64,000 nucleotides of DNA from Balneolia bacterium (GTDB lineage: Bacteria; Bacteroidota; Rhodothermia; Balneolales; Cyclonatronaceae). Both the position numbers and the translations under genes were made by a program. Location: the NCBI GenBank assembly GCA_022565795.1, contig JAIUMA010000001.1, positions 62,001 to 126,000 of the forward strand, given 5' to 3'. The notes under the pieces were generated by a model. It was not told where the DNA came from and searched no databases. It worked only from the letters and a program-made list of their open reading frames with translations. Positions 25,820-35,269 of this stretch are shown piece by piece. Each line of letters starts with the position of its first letter. Position 1 is the first letter of the stretch.

Positions 25820-26881
25820 TTAAACCACTGCAGTTTCAAATTTTTTAGATCCGGAAGTGACGGTCTTTTTGTATTTCTTCATGAAGTCTGCGCACATTTG
25901 AACATTATCCCGGCTTCCCATGTAGATTTCGCTGCGCTCGTGTATATCACTTACCTCTCGTTCCATCAGTCGATCGCCGTTTTTGTCCACAGCCATTCCT
26001 CCTGCCTGCTCAACTAAAAAGGCCATGGGATTACACTCATACATTAAACGAAGTTTCCCGTTTGGCTTGGATACGCTCTCAGGGTATATGAAAATACCTC
26101 CCTTTAGCAGCGTACGCTGCACGTCGGCAACCATTGAGCCGATGTAGCGGGATGTGTAGGGCCGATTGGTTGACTCATCGTTTTCTTTGCAGTACTCAAT
26201 AAACTTTTTCAGGCCTGGTGACCACCCGTTGTAGTTGCCTTCATTCACGCTGTAAAAGCTCCCAAACTCAGGAATTTTGACATCCGGATGTGACAGGAAA
26301 AACTCCCCTATGCTGGGATCCAGCGTGAAGCCGTTTACCCCGATTCCGGTAGTGTACATCATAATTGTGCTTGAACCGTACAGCACGTATCCGGCAGCAA
26401 CCTGGTTGATTCCTGGCTGAAGCGCATCTTCGTCAACCGGATAATCTTCGGAGTCGGACTTACGCATGAAAACTGAAAAAATAGTGCCAATAGCCACGTT
26501 TACGTCGATGTTCGAAGAACCGTCGAGCGGATCCATAAAGACCACATACTTACCGGATGATGACTGCATCCGTATGATATCCTCATTCTCTTCCGAAATT
26601 ACCATGCTGACTATACCGGAACGCGCAAAAGCATGAAGCATCTGATCATTTGAAAATATATCCAGCTTTTTAACTGTCTCGCCCTGCACGTTCTCAGATC
26701 CTGCTAAACCGAGAATATTTGTGATTCCCGCTTTGTTTACTTCCCTTGAGATGATCTTAGATGCAAGGCCGATATCACGCAGCAGTTGAGACAGTTCACC
26801 GGTTGCTCCGCGAAACTTATTCTGACCCTGAATGATGAACTCTTCGAGCGTGATGAGGCGTCTTGAGGATGAGGGCGACAT
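25820..26881 (-). CDS. fbp: Fructose-1,6-bisphosphatase, class I
   Basis: 353 residues. It hydrolyses fructose 1,6-bisphosphate to fructose 6-phosphate in gluconeogenesis. The metal and substrate motif VVFMDPLDGSSNIDVNVAIGTIFSVF is intact, as are YVLYGSSTIMMYTTG, the substrate-binding SRYIGSMVADVQRTLLKGGIFIYP and the conserved NGKLRLMYECNPMAFLVEQAGG. The length is normal for bacterial class I enzymes. It lies alone between two convergent or divergent neighbours. A second, unrelated (class III) fructose bisphosphatase lies about 6 kb away in the window. Confidence 0.96.
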   Translation of the reverse strand: MSPSSSRRLITLEEFIIQGQNKFRGATGELSQLLRDIGLASKIISREVNKAGITNILGLAGSENVQGETVKKLDIFSNDQMLHAFARSGIVSMVISEENEDIIRMQSSSGKYVVFMDPLDGSSNIDVNVAIGTIFSVFMRKSDSEDYPVDEDALQPGINQVAAGYVLYGSSTIMMYTTGIGVNGFTLDPSIGEFFLSHPDVKIPEFGSFYSVNEGNYNGWSPGLKKFIEYCKENDESTNRPYTSRYIGSMVADVQRTLLKGGIFIYPESVSKPNGKLRLMYECNPMAFLVEQAGGMAVDKNGDRLMEREVSDIHERSEIYMGSRDNVQMCADFMKKYKKTVTSGSKKFETAVV

Positions 26882-27023
26882 GTAGAAAAAGCGTTAATGT
26901 GAAAGATTGGATACCACATACTGATTGCCCAAAATTACATGAAAAAGCGCTTTTATAAAACTTCAAATTGGAAGCTGTGCAAAATATTTCACAATCTGAG
27001 CTACCTAATTCGCTACAGCCTGA

Positions 27024-27947
27024 TTAGTAAACCTCAAGGAACATCCGCTCCCCTGTCTTCACAGCTCTCTTCATTTCATCAGCATCCCAGCTAAACGGAT
27101 CTCCGGTGAGTTCTTTCTTGAAAGTGAGATACTCTTCCAGTCCCTGAGAAGCCAGCCCCTGAATAATGCCCGTCTCCATTCCCTTAAGTCCGCAAATATA
27201 GATGAGCGTATTTTCCTGCTTGAGGATTGGATAGAGCAGCTTCTGACGGTCGAACAGCTGAGTTTGAACATAAGGACGGGATCCGTCCGCACGCGGCTCT
27301 TCTCTGGAAATAGTCGGTATGTAGTGGAAGTTTTTGTTTGTCCCCTCAACTTCACGGAAATACGACTCATAAAGTAAATCAGTCCGGTAAGGAGCTCCGA
27401 AAATGAGCGCGATTTCTCCTCTGTGCTTCTTCTTCATCAGGTCTTTAATCATGCCTCTGAACGGCGCTACTCCTGTACCTGTAGCAAAGAAGACGTAGTT
27501 AAAATCTTCCGCATTTTCCGGAAGCAAGAACCGTTTACCGCTCGGTCCGGTCACCTTCACGATGTCTCCTGCTCTCAGGCTGCTCAGATAGTTTGAGCAT
27601 GTACCCGTGAATAGCTTTTGGGTTTCCCAATGCTCACCGATCAGTCTTTTAACGGTTGTAGAGTGATGCTTTCCGTTACCGTCTTCACCGTCTGAGGGTG
27701 AACTGATTGAATAGAGTCGCAATGGCTCTGGTTTTCCTTTATCCGTAATGCCGGGAGGAAGTACGCCTATACTCTGACCCGCATGGAATTTACCTTCTAG
27801 CTCGGTTCCGCTCAGATCAAATGTGATATGACGAATAATGTTCGGACTTGCCGCCGAAGTGGCAACCTCTGAGCTGAGGATAGGCACCTCTACAGGGTTA
27901 TTTTTATTGTAAATGTTCAGTTCCACCTGTGGGAATTGAATTCTCAT
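27024..27947 (-). CDS. Plant-type ferredoxin-NADP(+) reductase
   Basis: 307 residues. FAD enzyme moving electrons between ferredoxin or flavodoxin and NADP(H). The FAD-binding barrel carries the LRLYSISSPS motif (RxYS) and TGTCSNYLSSL, the GxCSxxL segment of plant-type FNRs; the NADP domain carries VFFATGTGVAPFRGMIKDLM and LIYICGLKGMETGI. The chain ends ERMFLEVY, with the aromatic C-terminal residue that stacks on the flavin in chloroplast and cyanobacterial FNRs. This is a different fold subgroup from the thioredoxin-reductase-like FNR of many Gram-positives. Its redox partner is not in the window. Confidence 0.9.
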   Translation of the reverse strand: MRIQFPQVELNIYNKNNPVEVPILSSEVATSAASPNIIRHITFDLSGTELEGKFHAGQSIGVLPPGITDKGKPEPLRLYSISSPSDGEDGNGKHHSTTVKRLIGEHWETQKLFTGTCSNYLSSLRAGDIVKVTGPSGKRFLLPENAEDFNYVFFATGTGVAPFRGMIKDLMKKKHRGEIALIFGAPYRTDLLYESYFREVEGTNKNFHYIPTISREEPRADGSRPYVQTQLFDRQKLLYPILKQENTLIYICGLKGMETGIIQGLASQGLEEYLTFKKELTGDPFSWDADEMKRAVKTGERMFLEVY

Positions 27948-28031
27948 AGCTTATTTATTTCATTGCACTTTATTGATAGCAGCACTTAATATACACGCTT
28001 TACGATATCATCAAAACGGGTTTTGAGGTCC

Positions 28032-28691
28032 TTAGAAAGAAAACGTTAGAGTAAGGCCTTGAACGAGCTCTGCGGTACCATTTGGTAACATTGCCTGAAA
28101 AGATGACGGCAGAACAGCCAGTTCACGCAGGCGGCTGTTCGACGATGTTAGCAACCAGAGATCAAATGCCATCAGAAAAGCACCTTGTGCCATTACCGCT
28201 GTTCCAAACTGTCGTGTTCTCGAAGAATTACCCAAATAGTTCATCGTAAAACCCACGCCCATATAACCCGCATTCAGTCCTGTGTTAATAGCCAGAATTC
28301 GGTTGAAGAGCTGCTCATCCCTTAGAACAGTTTCAAAGCTGGTTGATGTGGTATACACATCACTTCCGAAAAGCGCGAATGTGGCAATCCCAGCATTCAC
28401 TGCTCCCCAGCCCGCCGTCATGATACCAAAGTCTCTGTACTCTTCACCAAGCGCAAGCGCTGAGCCGGCCAAAACGTTGAGCGCGCCCCAACCCAGAAGA
28501 ATAATCATAGCCTGACGCTCTTGTGCTAGACGGTCAAACCCTGTTTCCAGGTATGCAGAACTACCTTCTGAAATGGGCTCAGAACTGAAATAACTATCTG
28601 ACAAGATTTGAGCTTCACTTTTTTGATAAGTCAAAATACAAGCCAGGAGCCCTGCCAGCGTTATAAAGGTCGCGAACTTTACGGTTGCCAT
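28032..28691 (-). CDS. Small multi-pass membrane protein of unknown function
   Basis: 219 residues. There is a signal peptide or first helix (FATFITLAGLLACILTYQKSEA, start MATVK at 28691), then four hydrophobic segments: MIILLGWGALNVLAGSALAL, GIMTAGWGAVNAGIATFALF, ILAINTGLNAGYMGVGFTMNY and AVMAQGAFLMAFDLWLLTSS. The repeated GWGxxN pattern in the first two suggests an internal duplication (helix pairs 1-2 and 3-4). It resembles Bacteroidota proteins of the DUF6992 kind, but I am not sure of the number. No catalytic residues stand out. The gene is divergent from the M16 pair across a gap with a perfect 9-bp dyad. Confidence 0.75.
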   Translation of the reverse strand: MATVKFATFITLAGLLACILTYQKSEAQILSDSYFSSEPISEGSSAYLETGFDRLAQERQAMIILLGWGALNVLAGSALALGEEYRDFGIMTAGWGAVNAGIATFALFGSDVYTTSTSFETVLRDEQLFNRILAINTGLNAGYMGVGFTMNYLGNSSRTRQFGTAVMAQGAFLMAFDLWLLTSSNSRLRELAVLPSSFQAMLPNGTAELVQGLTLTFSF

Positions 28692-28751
28692 TGGATATAG
28701 TTAAAAAATGTTTGTAGCAGGATAATTACTCTGCCTCAGATAGTTACATAG

Positions 28752-28776
28752 TATAATCTTTAATCATAAGATTATA
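28752..28776. promoter_or_regulatory. Perfect inverted repeat, candidate operator
   Basis: TATAATCTT - 7 bases - AAGATTATA, a perfect 9-bp dyad between divergent genes (28691 minus, 28894 plus). The symmetry and AT-rich arms fit a binding site for a dimeric regulator. Confidence 0.45.
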
Positions 28777-28893
28777 AAAATGTCACAGGCAATTCCGTTC
28801 CGATTGGCGTATTTTATTTCGCAACAAATCAACTATGGATTCGTAGGGAAGCCATCCGATAATCCATCAACAAACACTAATTAAACTCAAACT

Positions 28894-30417
28894 ATGAAGT
28901 TTACCCGACTATTATCCGTCGCGCTTACAGCTTTTATGTTTTATGCCGTGCAGCCCGCATCGGCGCAGAGCGTGGAAGCCTTTGAAGAGCGCGTAACAGA
29001 GTTTACGCTCGATAACGGTTTGCATTTTATCATCATAGAACGTGATGTGGCACCTGTTGCCTCATTCGTTACTTTTGTTAACGTCGGTGCCGTAAATGAG
29101 CCTGTTGGCCAGACCGGTATCACGCACATTTTCGAACATATGGCCTTCAAAGGTTCCAAAACAATCGGGACCACAGACATTGAAGCCGAACTCCCGCTCA
29201 TTGAAGCCATGGATGATGCCTATCGCGCGTGGTTCAGAGAATCTACCCGTCCGAACCCGGATGAAGAAATGCTTGAAGAGCTTTGGGAAGAGTTTCTCCG
29301 TCTGCAGGAAGAATCTCAGCAGTTTGTAGTAAATAATGAGTTTTCCATGATTGTTGACCGTGAAGGCGCCGTTGGCATGAATGCATTTGTAAGCGCTGAT
29401 GAAACCGCCTTCTTCTACAGCCTGCCTCAGAATAAAGCTGAGCTTTGGTTCAAAATGGAGGCCGATCGCTTCATGAACCCTGTGATGCGTGAGTTCTACC
29501 TTGAAAAAGACGTAATTTGGGAAGAGCGTCGTGACCGTACCGATAACAATCCGGTAGGCCGCCTTATCGAAGAGTTCAACTCTGTGGCTTTTTCTGCTCA
29601 TCCCTATAAAAATCCCCCAATTGGTTGGCCATCAGATATTGATGCCGTTACCATTGAACACACCATGGAATTCTACAGAACATTTTATGTTCCACAGAAT
29701 ATGACCATTGCTATCGCTGGTGATGTGGATCCAAGCGAAATGAAGCGTCTGGCTGAGAAGTACTTCGGACCAATGCCTGTCGCTGAAGATCCGCCACAGC
29801 TTACTGTTGTTGAGCCTGCGCAGCGCGGTGAGCGTCGTTTCACCATCGAAGATCAAAGCCAGCCTATACTAATGATTGGTTACAAGAGCGTTGATGGTAA
29901 TCATCCGGATGCTGCGGCTATTCAGCTAATGTCTTCTATTCTGTTTGATGGCCGTACCTCTCGCATTTACCGTTCTCTTGTAGTTGAAGAGCAGCTTGCC
30001 CTTCAGATAAGCGGATTTAACGGCTTTCCCGGTGATCGTTTCCCCGGTCTGTTCGTAATCCTTGGCGTTCCTAACCAAGGCGTTGAAGTAAGCGAAATCG
30101 AGTCCAGAATTTACGAGGAAATTGAGCGCCTAAAATCGGGTGGTGTAACTGAGTCTGAGCTTAACCGTGTTCGTACCCAGGCACGTGCTGCTACTATTCG
30201 CGGCCTTACCAGCAACATGAACCTTGCTCTGGAGTTTGCCCGCAAGCATACCCGCACCAACGACTGGCGCACGATTTTCACAGATCTGGACCGTCTGAAT
30301 GAAGTAACTCCTGAAGATATTCAGCGCGTTGCTCAAACCTATCTAATTCCGAACAGCAGAACGGTCGGAGCAATTGTTACCCGTCAGGATGATGAAGCAA
30401 CAGCTTCCATCGATTAA
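28894..30417 (+). CDS. Secreted M16 family zinc peptidase (active member of a pair)
   Basis: 507 residues with a signal peptide (MKFTRLLSVALTAFMFYAVQPASAQ). The inverted zinc motif is HIFEH (residues 78-82), followed after a charged, helical insertion of about 60 residues by GMNAFVSADETAFFYSLP and the glutamate region EKDVIWEERRDRTDNNPVG. The second M16 domain (FDGRTSRIYRSLVVEEQLALQISGF) is present. It probably acts in the periplasm on peptides or small proteins. It is followed after 29 bases by a related gene lacking the zinc motif, the usual active/inactive pairing of bacterial heterodimeric M16 proteases. Confidence 0.93.
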   Translation: MKFTRLLSVALTAFMFYAVQPASAQSVEAFEERVTEFTLDNGLHFIIIERDVAPVASFVTFVNVGAVNEPVGQTGITHIFEHMAFKGSKTIGTTDIEAELPLIEAMDDAYRAWFRESTRPNPDEEMLEELWEEFLRLQEESQQFVVNNEFSMIVDREGAVGMNAFVSADETAFFYSLPQNKAELWFKMEADRFMNPVMREFYLEKDVIWEERRDRTDNNPVGRLIEEFNSVAFSAHPYKNPPIGWPSDIDAVTIEHTMEFYRTFYVPQNMTIAIAGDVDPSEMKRLAEKYFGPMPVAEDPPQLTVVEPAQRGERRFTIEDQSQPILMIGYKSVDGNHPDAAAIQLMSSILFDGRTSRIYRSLVVEEQLALQISGFNGFPGDRFPGLFVILGVPNQGVEVSEIESRIYEEIERLKSGGVTESELNRVRTQARAATIRGLTSNMNLALEFARKHTRTNDWRTIFTDLDRLNEVTPEDIQRVAQTYLIPNSRTVGAIVTRQDDEATASID

Positions 30418-30446
30418 CAAAGGCCTTATCCTAATTTTTCAGATCT

Positions 30447-32537
30447 ATGTTACGTAATCTAACTTTACTTACAGCTGCTTTAATGCTTCTTCTTACAGCA
30501 TGTACGGGTAGCTCCCAAACCACACAACAAACGGTCGACAGACCTGAAGACCTTGTGTTCCCCGAACTGAATCCTATTCAGGTTCCGGAAGTACACGAGT
30601 TCGAATATAACGGAATCACCTTCTATCTGGTAGAAGACAACGAGGTTCCTCTAATCAATCTCAATACCATCATTCGTGCAGGATCATGGATGCAGCCTAT
30701 GGATCAGGTGGGTCTTGCTTCGATTACCGGTGAAGTAATGCGTTCCGGCGGGACTGCCAGCCTCTCGGCCGACGAGCTGAACGAGTTCCTTGAAAGCCGT
30801 GCCGCCTCGATGGAGACCTCATTTGGACTTGCTTCAGGTAGCGCACGTATGAACGTGCTGAAGGAGGATTTCGAAGAGCTTCTGCCCGTATTTATAGAGC
30901 TTCTTACTGCTCCTGCGTTTCCGGAAGAGAGACTCGAGCTCACTAAAACGCAGCGCCGAAGCGGCATTTCTCGCAGAAATGATAGCCCTGCAGGTATTGC
31001 GGGTCGTGAGTTTCAGAATCTTATATACGGCAGACAAACCGTGTTCAGCAACACGCTGGAGTATGACCACCTCAATAATATCAATATTGACGATCTCAAA
31101 GCTTTCCACAGCAATGCTGTAAATGCCAATAATCTTATGGTTGGTATCGTAGGTGATTTCAACGTTGAAGAGATTCGTCCGGTACTTGAAGCTGCCTTTG
31201 GTGAAATCGAGCAGGGCGAGCGAAATGAGTTCGACTTCCCGGAAATCGACTATACCTTCGAGTCTACCATCAACTTCATTCCGCGTTCCGATATGAATCA
31301 GAGCATAATCCGAATGGGTCACATTGGTGGACTTCGCGATAATCCTGATTACACAGCGCTACAGGTAATGAACCAGGTCTTAAGCGGTGGATTCTCCGGT
31401 CGTTTGATGCAGGAGGTTCGTACCCGTCTGGGGCTTGCTTACTCAGTGAGTGGCAACTTCGGCAGTAGCGTTCTGTATGAAGGACAGTTCTTTGCCGGTT
31501 TGAGCACAGCAGGCGAAACAACAGCTCAGGCTATTGAGGCGACCATCAGTGAAATTCGCAGGCTTCAGGATGAACTGGTGCCGCAGAGTGAGCTTGATGA
31601 CACCAGAGAGCGTTTCCTCAACAGCCTTGTTTTCAGAAATGCAAGTCGCTCTTCAGCATTAAATGAGCAGATTAACAATGCCTATCTCGGACTGCCCTTC
31701 GATGCATTTGAGCGTTATGTGGAAGAAGTTCGTGAGGTTACACCCGAGGATATTCAGCGTGTTGCCCGTGAGTATCTCCGGCCAGATGCCATGCATATTC
31801 TTGTTGTAGGTAATCCGGATTTGGTTGGTAATCAGCTTGATCAGTTCGGCGATGTACGTGAAATTGATATCACCATTCCGCGTCCTGGTTCGATGGAAAC
31901 CCGCGAAGTGGTATCCGGCGATACCGAAGCAGGTCGCGAGTGGCTTGATAAAATGGCTGCTCAAATTCTTAGCAGCGGCCCCGTAGATGAAATCGTTTAT
32001 GAAGGCCGAATGCAGTCTGCTCAGCTACCCGGCGGCATGATCGTAGATGTTGTCATGACCTATGATTTTGCTAACGGCAACCTCACACAAATGCTTAACA
32101 CTCCTATGGGCTCACAAGCCATTAAGCTGGAAAATGGCCGTGCGTTTTTGGAAGCAGGTGGACAGCGCCAGGATCTCCCGGGAAATTTCGCTGATAATCT
32201 TAGAAATCTGCTCGACCGCCATTACGCAAGTATCGCTATGAAAGCATCTGATCTGAGCCCGGAATATCTTGGCATGCAGTCCAAAAATGGTTTAGAATAT
32301 GCAGTAATACTTCTTAGCGACCTTGAGGTTAAACTTTGGTTAAATCCAGAGACCAGCCTTCCGGATATGATTACCTTTGATGAGTTTAATCCGGAGACGG
32401 GTGGTGATGTTGAAGTTGTTTCCATGTATGAAAACTGGAATGAAAAAGACGGGGTGAAATCATCCTGGCTGCAAACTCAGGAAGTTGACGGCAGCGAAAT
32501 GAGCCGTTTTGAGTTCTCAACTCATTCTGCAAACTGA
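30447..32537 (+). CDS. M16 peptidase-like lipoprotein without the zinc motif
   Basis: 696 residues. Lipoprotein signal (LTLLTAALMLLLTACTGSS, lipobox LTAC). The M16 fold is clear (LINLNTIIRAGSWMQPMDQVGLASITGEVMRSGG, LSGGFSGRLMQEVRTRLGLAYSVSGNF), but where HXXEH should stand the sequence is ITGEVMRSG, so it cannot bind catalytic zinc. A further C-terminal domain (about 500-696) is more like an outer-membrane or lipoprotein beta-sheet domain. It probably forms a heterodimer with the active protease just upstream and anchors or shapes the substrate chamber. It ends at a strong bidirectional terminator. Confidence 0.9.
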   Translation: MLRNLTLLTAALMLLLTACTGSSQTTQQTVDRPEDLVFPELNPIQVPEVHEFEYNGITFYLVEDNEVPLINLNTIIRAGSWMQPMDQVGLASITGEVMRSGGTASLSADELNEFLESRAASMETSFGLASGSARMNVLKEDFEELLPVFIELLTAPAFPEERLELTKTQRRSGISRRNDSPAGIAGREFQNLIYGRQTVFSNTLEYDHLNNINIDDLKAFHSNAVNANNLMVGIVGDFNVEEIRPVLEAAFGEIEQGERNEFDFPEIDYTFESTINFIPRSDMNQSIIRMGHIGGLRDNPDYTALQVMNQVLSGGFSGRLMQEVRTRLGLAYSVSGNFGSSVLYEGQFFAGLSTAGETTAQAIEATISEIRRLQDELVPQSELDDTRERFLNSLVFRNASRSSALNEQINNAYLGLPFDAFERYVEEVREVTPEDIQRVAREYLRPDAMHILVVGNPDLVGNQLDQFGDVREIDITIPRPGSMETREVVSGDTEAGREWLDKMAAQILSSGPVDEIVYEGRMQSAQLPGGMIVDVVMTYDFANGNLTQMLNTPMGSQAIKLENGRAFLEAGGQRQDLPGNFADNLRNLLDRHYASIAMKASDLSPEYLGMQSKNGLEYAVILLSDLEVKLWLNPETSLPDMITFDEFNPETGGDVEVVSMYENWNEKDGVKSSWLQTQEVDGSEMSRFEFSTHSAN

Positions 32538-32558
32538 TTTAAACCCAATTGACAAAAC

Positions 32559-32599
32559 AAAAAAGGGTGATGCGGTCTCGGACGGCATCACCCTTTTTT
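32559..32599. terminator. Bidirectional terminator
   Basis: A perfect 15-bp stem (arms 32559-32573 and 32585-32599, core GGGTGATGC / GCATCACCC) with A-run and T-run flanks, between the convergent M16 pair and class III fbp genes. Confidence 0.95.
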
Positions 32600-32622
32600 A
32601 TTTTGTCAGTATGTGATTCTGG

Positions 32623-34584
32623 CTAATCTGTTTCCTTGATTGAACCGTTTCGGTAGGCTTCAAGTAGTGCGTTCAGGTCATCTATCTGTTTCTGAATTTC
32701 ACGCCCGTCATCAGTGTCACAAACTCTCATCCGCTCTTTATTATGCTCAAGAATCTGCGTGGATGAATGAATATCGAGCCCATCTTCAATAGCTCTCTGG
32801 GTCGACTCAAAGGCTTGATGCGCCGCTAACAGCAGGCCGTATGAATTGAAAATGAGCGTATACCCGGCTATACCTGTTTGCGATTGATAGGCTTTAGCGA
32901 AACCGCCGTCAATTACCAGCAATTTTCCACCTGCCTTTAGCGGGCTCTCCCCTTTTTTTACTTTCACCGGCACGTGCCCGTTGATGATGTGACCTTTTTG
33001 AGGATTCACTCCAAATGCTTTAAGTATCTCCTCAGCGACTTCCTTATCCATTCTGAAGTCGTAATATGGATTCATGTTTTCTTTGTGGGTACTGCTGTCT
33101 TCCACAAAATAGCGTTCAAAAGTCGCCATTTTTGACTTTCCGAAAAGCGGAGAGTTGGCGCCGCTCCAGAGGTACCACATGGTATCCATTCCATACTGCT
33201 TTTTCTCAATGTCGTCTTTTGTGAAGTATCCCTGTCGAGCAAGGCGCTCGAGCCGGTCCATAAACGCTTTCGGGTCATGATCTTTGCCATCGAGCCTAAA
33301 GTGCATGAGTTCACCTTCAGGAGTCATAGGTATGCATCCGTGGTAGAGAAGGTTTCCGTTGTATGCCAGATACATGCTCCCTTTTGAAAACAGAAAACGA
33401 GCATGAGCCTGTAGCTTTTCACTGTTTTTGAATGAAATAACAATTTTCTCCATGGCCAGCGCTTCTTCTTCCGATAGCTGATATGGATCCTCAGCGTTTA
33501 AGGTAGGCAGATTGGAGTCGATGAGAGGATATCGCTCATCACCAATTCTTACTTCACCCTTTTCTAAATCGATGTTTTGCAGCAACAGACGGTCTTTCAT
33601 CCTGAACTGCGGTCGCCGCCGGACAATTTGCCCCTCAAGCTTCAGCTGAATTACCGTTATGGCTTTATGCATACGTGCCATCAAAAGTTGCTCGCTTTCA
33701 GTGAAGTTTTCTGATTCTTTGGGCCTGAATTGTTCACAGGGGTCATCACCATAGACCTCAACAGCGAGAGAAATTAAGGGCAGCATGCTTATAGCATAAC
33801 CGTTCTCTAAAGTCTCCATGTTAGCATAGCGCAACGAAACGCGAATGACGTTCGCTATACAGGCCTGACTCCCTGCCGCAGCACCCATCCAAACGATATC
33901 ATGGTTACCCCATTGGAAATCAACCGCATGATAATCCATGAGCTTATCCATGATGAGATGCGCGCCAGGGCCGCGATCGTAGACATCACCAATTACATGA
34001 AGCCTGGCAACGGTAAGCCTCTGAATGAGCTCTGCAAGTGCAGCGATGAAAGCTTGTCCGCGTCCGGTTTTTATGATGCTTTCGATAATGCTTGCATAGT
34101 AGTGTTGGCGGTTCTGTATGCTCTCCTGCTCATGCAGAAGCTCCTCGATAATGTAGCTAAAATCTTTCGGTAGCATCTTGCGGACCCGGTTCCGCGTGTA
34201 CTTTGAAGAATAGACCCTGCAAAGCTTTATAAGATGAAAGAGCGTTTCTCTGTACCATGAAGCATGGTCTTCGGTTCGCTTGAGTACCAGCGGAATTTTC
34301 TGCTCCGGATAGTATATTACGGTTGCCAGATCCTGTTTTTCAGTTTGGGTAAGGGTATCGCTGAATATTTCGTCAATCCGACGCTTGATAGATCCTGAAC
34401 CGTTGCGCAGAACGTGTAAAAAAGCCTCATCAGCACCATGGATATCCGAAATGAAATGTTCAGTGCTTTTAGGCAACTCCATTATCGCACTGAGGTTAAT
34501 GATTTCCGTAGATGCGGTACGAATTGACGGATATTGTTTCGACAAAAGCCGCAGGTATTCCAGATCAGTTCGGGATTTGGTCAT
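32623..34584 (-). CDS. Fructose-1,6-bisphosphatase, class III
   Basis: 653 residues. The Firmicutes-type enzyme, with a metallophosphoesterase core: TEHFISDIHGADEAFLHVLRNGSGSIKRRI, VIGDVYDRGPGAHLIMDKLM, FQWGNHDIVWMGAAAGSQACI and a late INGHVPVKVKKGESPLKAGGKLLVIDGG supply the metal ligands. The N-terminal STEIINLSAIMELPKSTEHF is a family hallmark. The length is normal for class III (about 640-670). It catalyses the same gluconeogenic step as the class I enzyme elsewhere in the window, so the organism appears to hold two unrelated FBPases, perhaps used under different conditions. Confidence 0.94.
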   Translation of the reverse strand: MTKSRTDLEYLRLLSKQYPSIRTASTEIINLSAIMELPKSTEHFISDIHGADEAFLHVLRNGSGSIKRRIDEIFSDTLTQTEKQDLATVIYYPEQKIPLVLKRTEDHASWYRETLFHLIKLCRVYSSKYTRNRVRKMLPKDFSYIIEELLHEQESIQNRQHYYASIIESIIKTGRGQAFIAALAELIQRLTVARLHVIGDVYDRGPGAHLIMDKLMDYHAVDFQWGNHDIVWMGAAAGSQACIANVIRVSLRYANMETLENGYAISMLPLISLAVEVYGDDPCEQFRPKESENFTESEQLLMARMHKAITVIQLKLEGQIVRRRPQFRMKDRLLLQNIDLEKGEVRIGDERYPLIDSNLPTLNAEDPYQLSEEEALAMEKIVISFKNSEKLQAHARFLFSKGSMYLAYNGNLLYHGCIPMTPEGELMHFRLDGKDHDPKAFMDRLERLARQGYFTKDDIEKKQYGMDTMWYLWSGANSPLFGKSKMATFERYFVEDSSTHKENMNPYYDFRMDKEVAEEILKAFGVNPQKGHIINGHVPVKVKKGESPLKAGGKLLVIDGGFAKAYQSQTGIAGYTLIFNSYGLLLAAHQAFESTQRAIEDGLDIHSSTQILEHNKERMRVCDTDDGREIQKQIDDLNALLEAYRNGSIKETD

Positions 34585-34766
34585 GAATGGTGTGCCTTAT
34601 GATTCAGTTTTGATAACAGACGAATTGCGAGGCATAACTATAGCCTGCATTCATTATAAACGAATTGACACTAATTGCCAAAAATACCCTGAATTCAAAC
34701 TTACTTTATGTTCAGGTCTTACATTAGGGCATATTATTAACCGTGTTCAAACATCATTATCAGGCA

Positions 34767-35261
34767 ATGGCGAAGAAATCAGTATTATTTGAAGAATTTG
34801 ACAAAATCCTAACCAGATCAATGGCGAGGTTTGGGATTCCACTTTTGCGCTACAGCATAGGACTCATCTTCGTATGGTTTGGCGCATTGAAATATGTGCC
34901 GAATTTGAGCCCAGCCCAGGAATTAGCAACATCTACTATTGAGCTACTCACCTTTGGAATGCTCTCCCTGCAGGTATCTTTAATTCTCCTGGCCACGCTT
35001 GAAGTCGCGATTGGTTTACTGCTTATATCTGGAAAATGGATCAGGCTCACTATATTCCTCCTCCTGTTCCAAATGGCCGGGACTATGTCTCCGGTATTTC
35101 TTTTTCCTGATTTAGTATTTACGCAGTTTCCCTATGCTTTAACCATGGAAGGTCAATATATCTTCAAAAATTTTGTGGTAATTAGCGCAGCACTTGTAAT
35201 CGGAGCAACGGCACGGGGGGGAATACTCGATGCAGAGCCGAAGAAATACAAAACTCTGTAG
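34767..35261 (+). CDS. DoxX/DUF417-like membrane protein
   Basis: 164 residues from the ATG at 34767; a GTG at 34743 would add eight residues. Four membrane segments are visible: FGIPLLRYSIGLIFVWFGALKYVP, LLTFGMLSLQVSLILLATLEVAIGLLLIS, LTIFLLLFQMAGTMSPVFLF and NFVVISAALVIGATARGG. The RYxIGxxFxWFGxLK start and the EGQYIFKNFVVI segment before the last helix fit the DoxX-like/DUF417 group, thought to take part in redox or envelope-stress functions. I cannot give a substrate. It converges on the adenine deaminase gene with only 8 bases between. Confidence 0.75.
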   Translation: MAKKSVLFEEFDKILTRSMARFGIPLLRYSIGLIFVWFGALKYVPNLSPAQELATSTIELLTFGMLSLQVSLILLATLEVAIGLLLISGKWIRLTIFLLLFQMAGTMSPVFLFPDLVFTQFPYALTMEGQYIFKNFVVISAALVIGATARGGILDAEPKKYKTL

Positions 35262-35269
35262 TACCAAGT

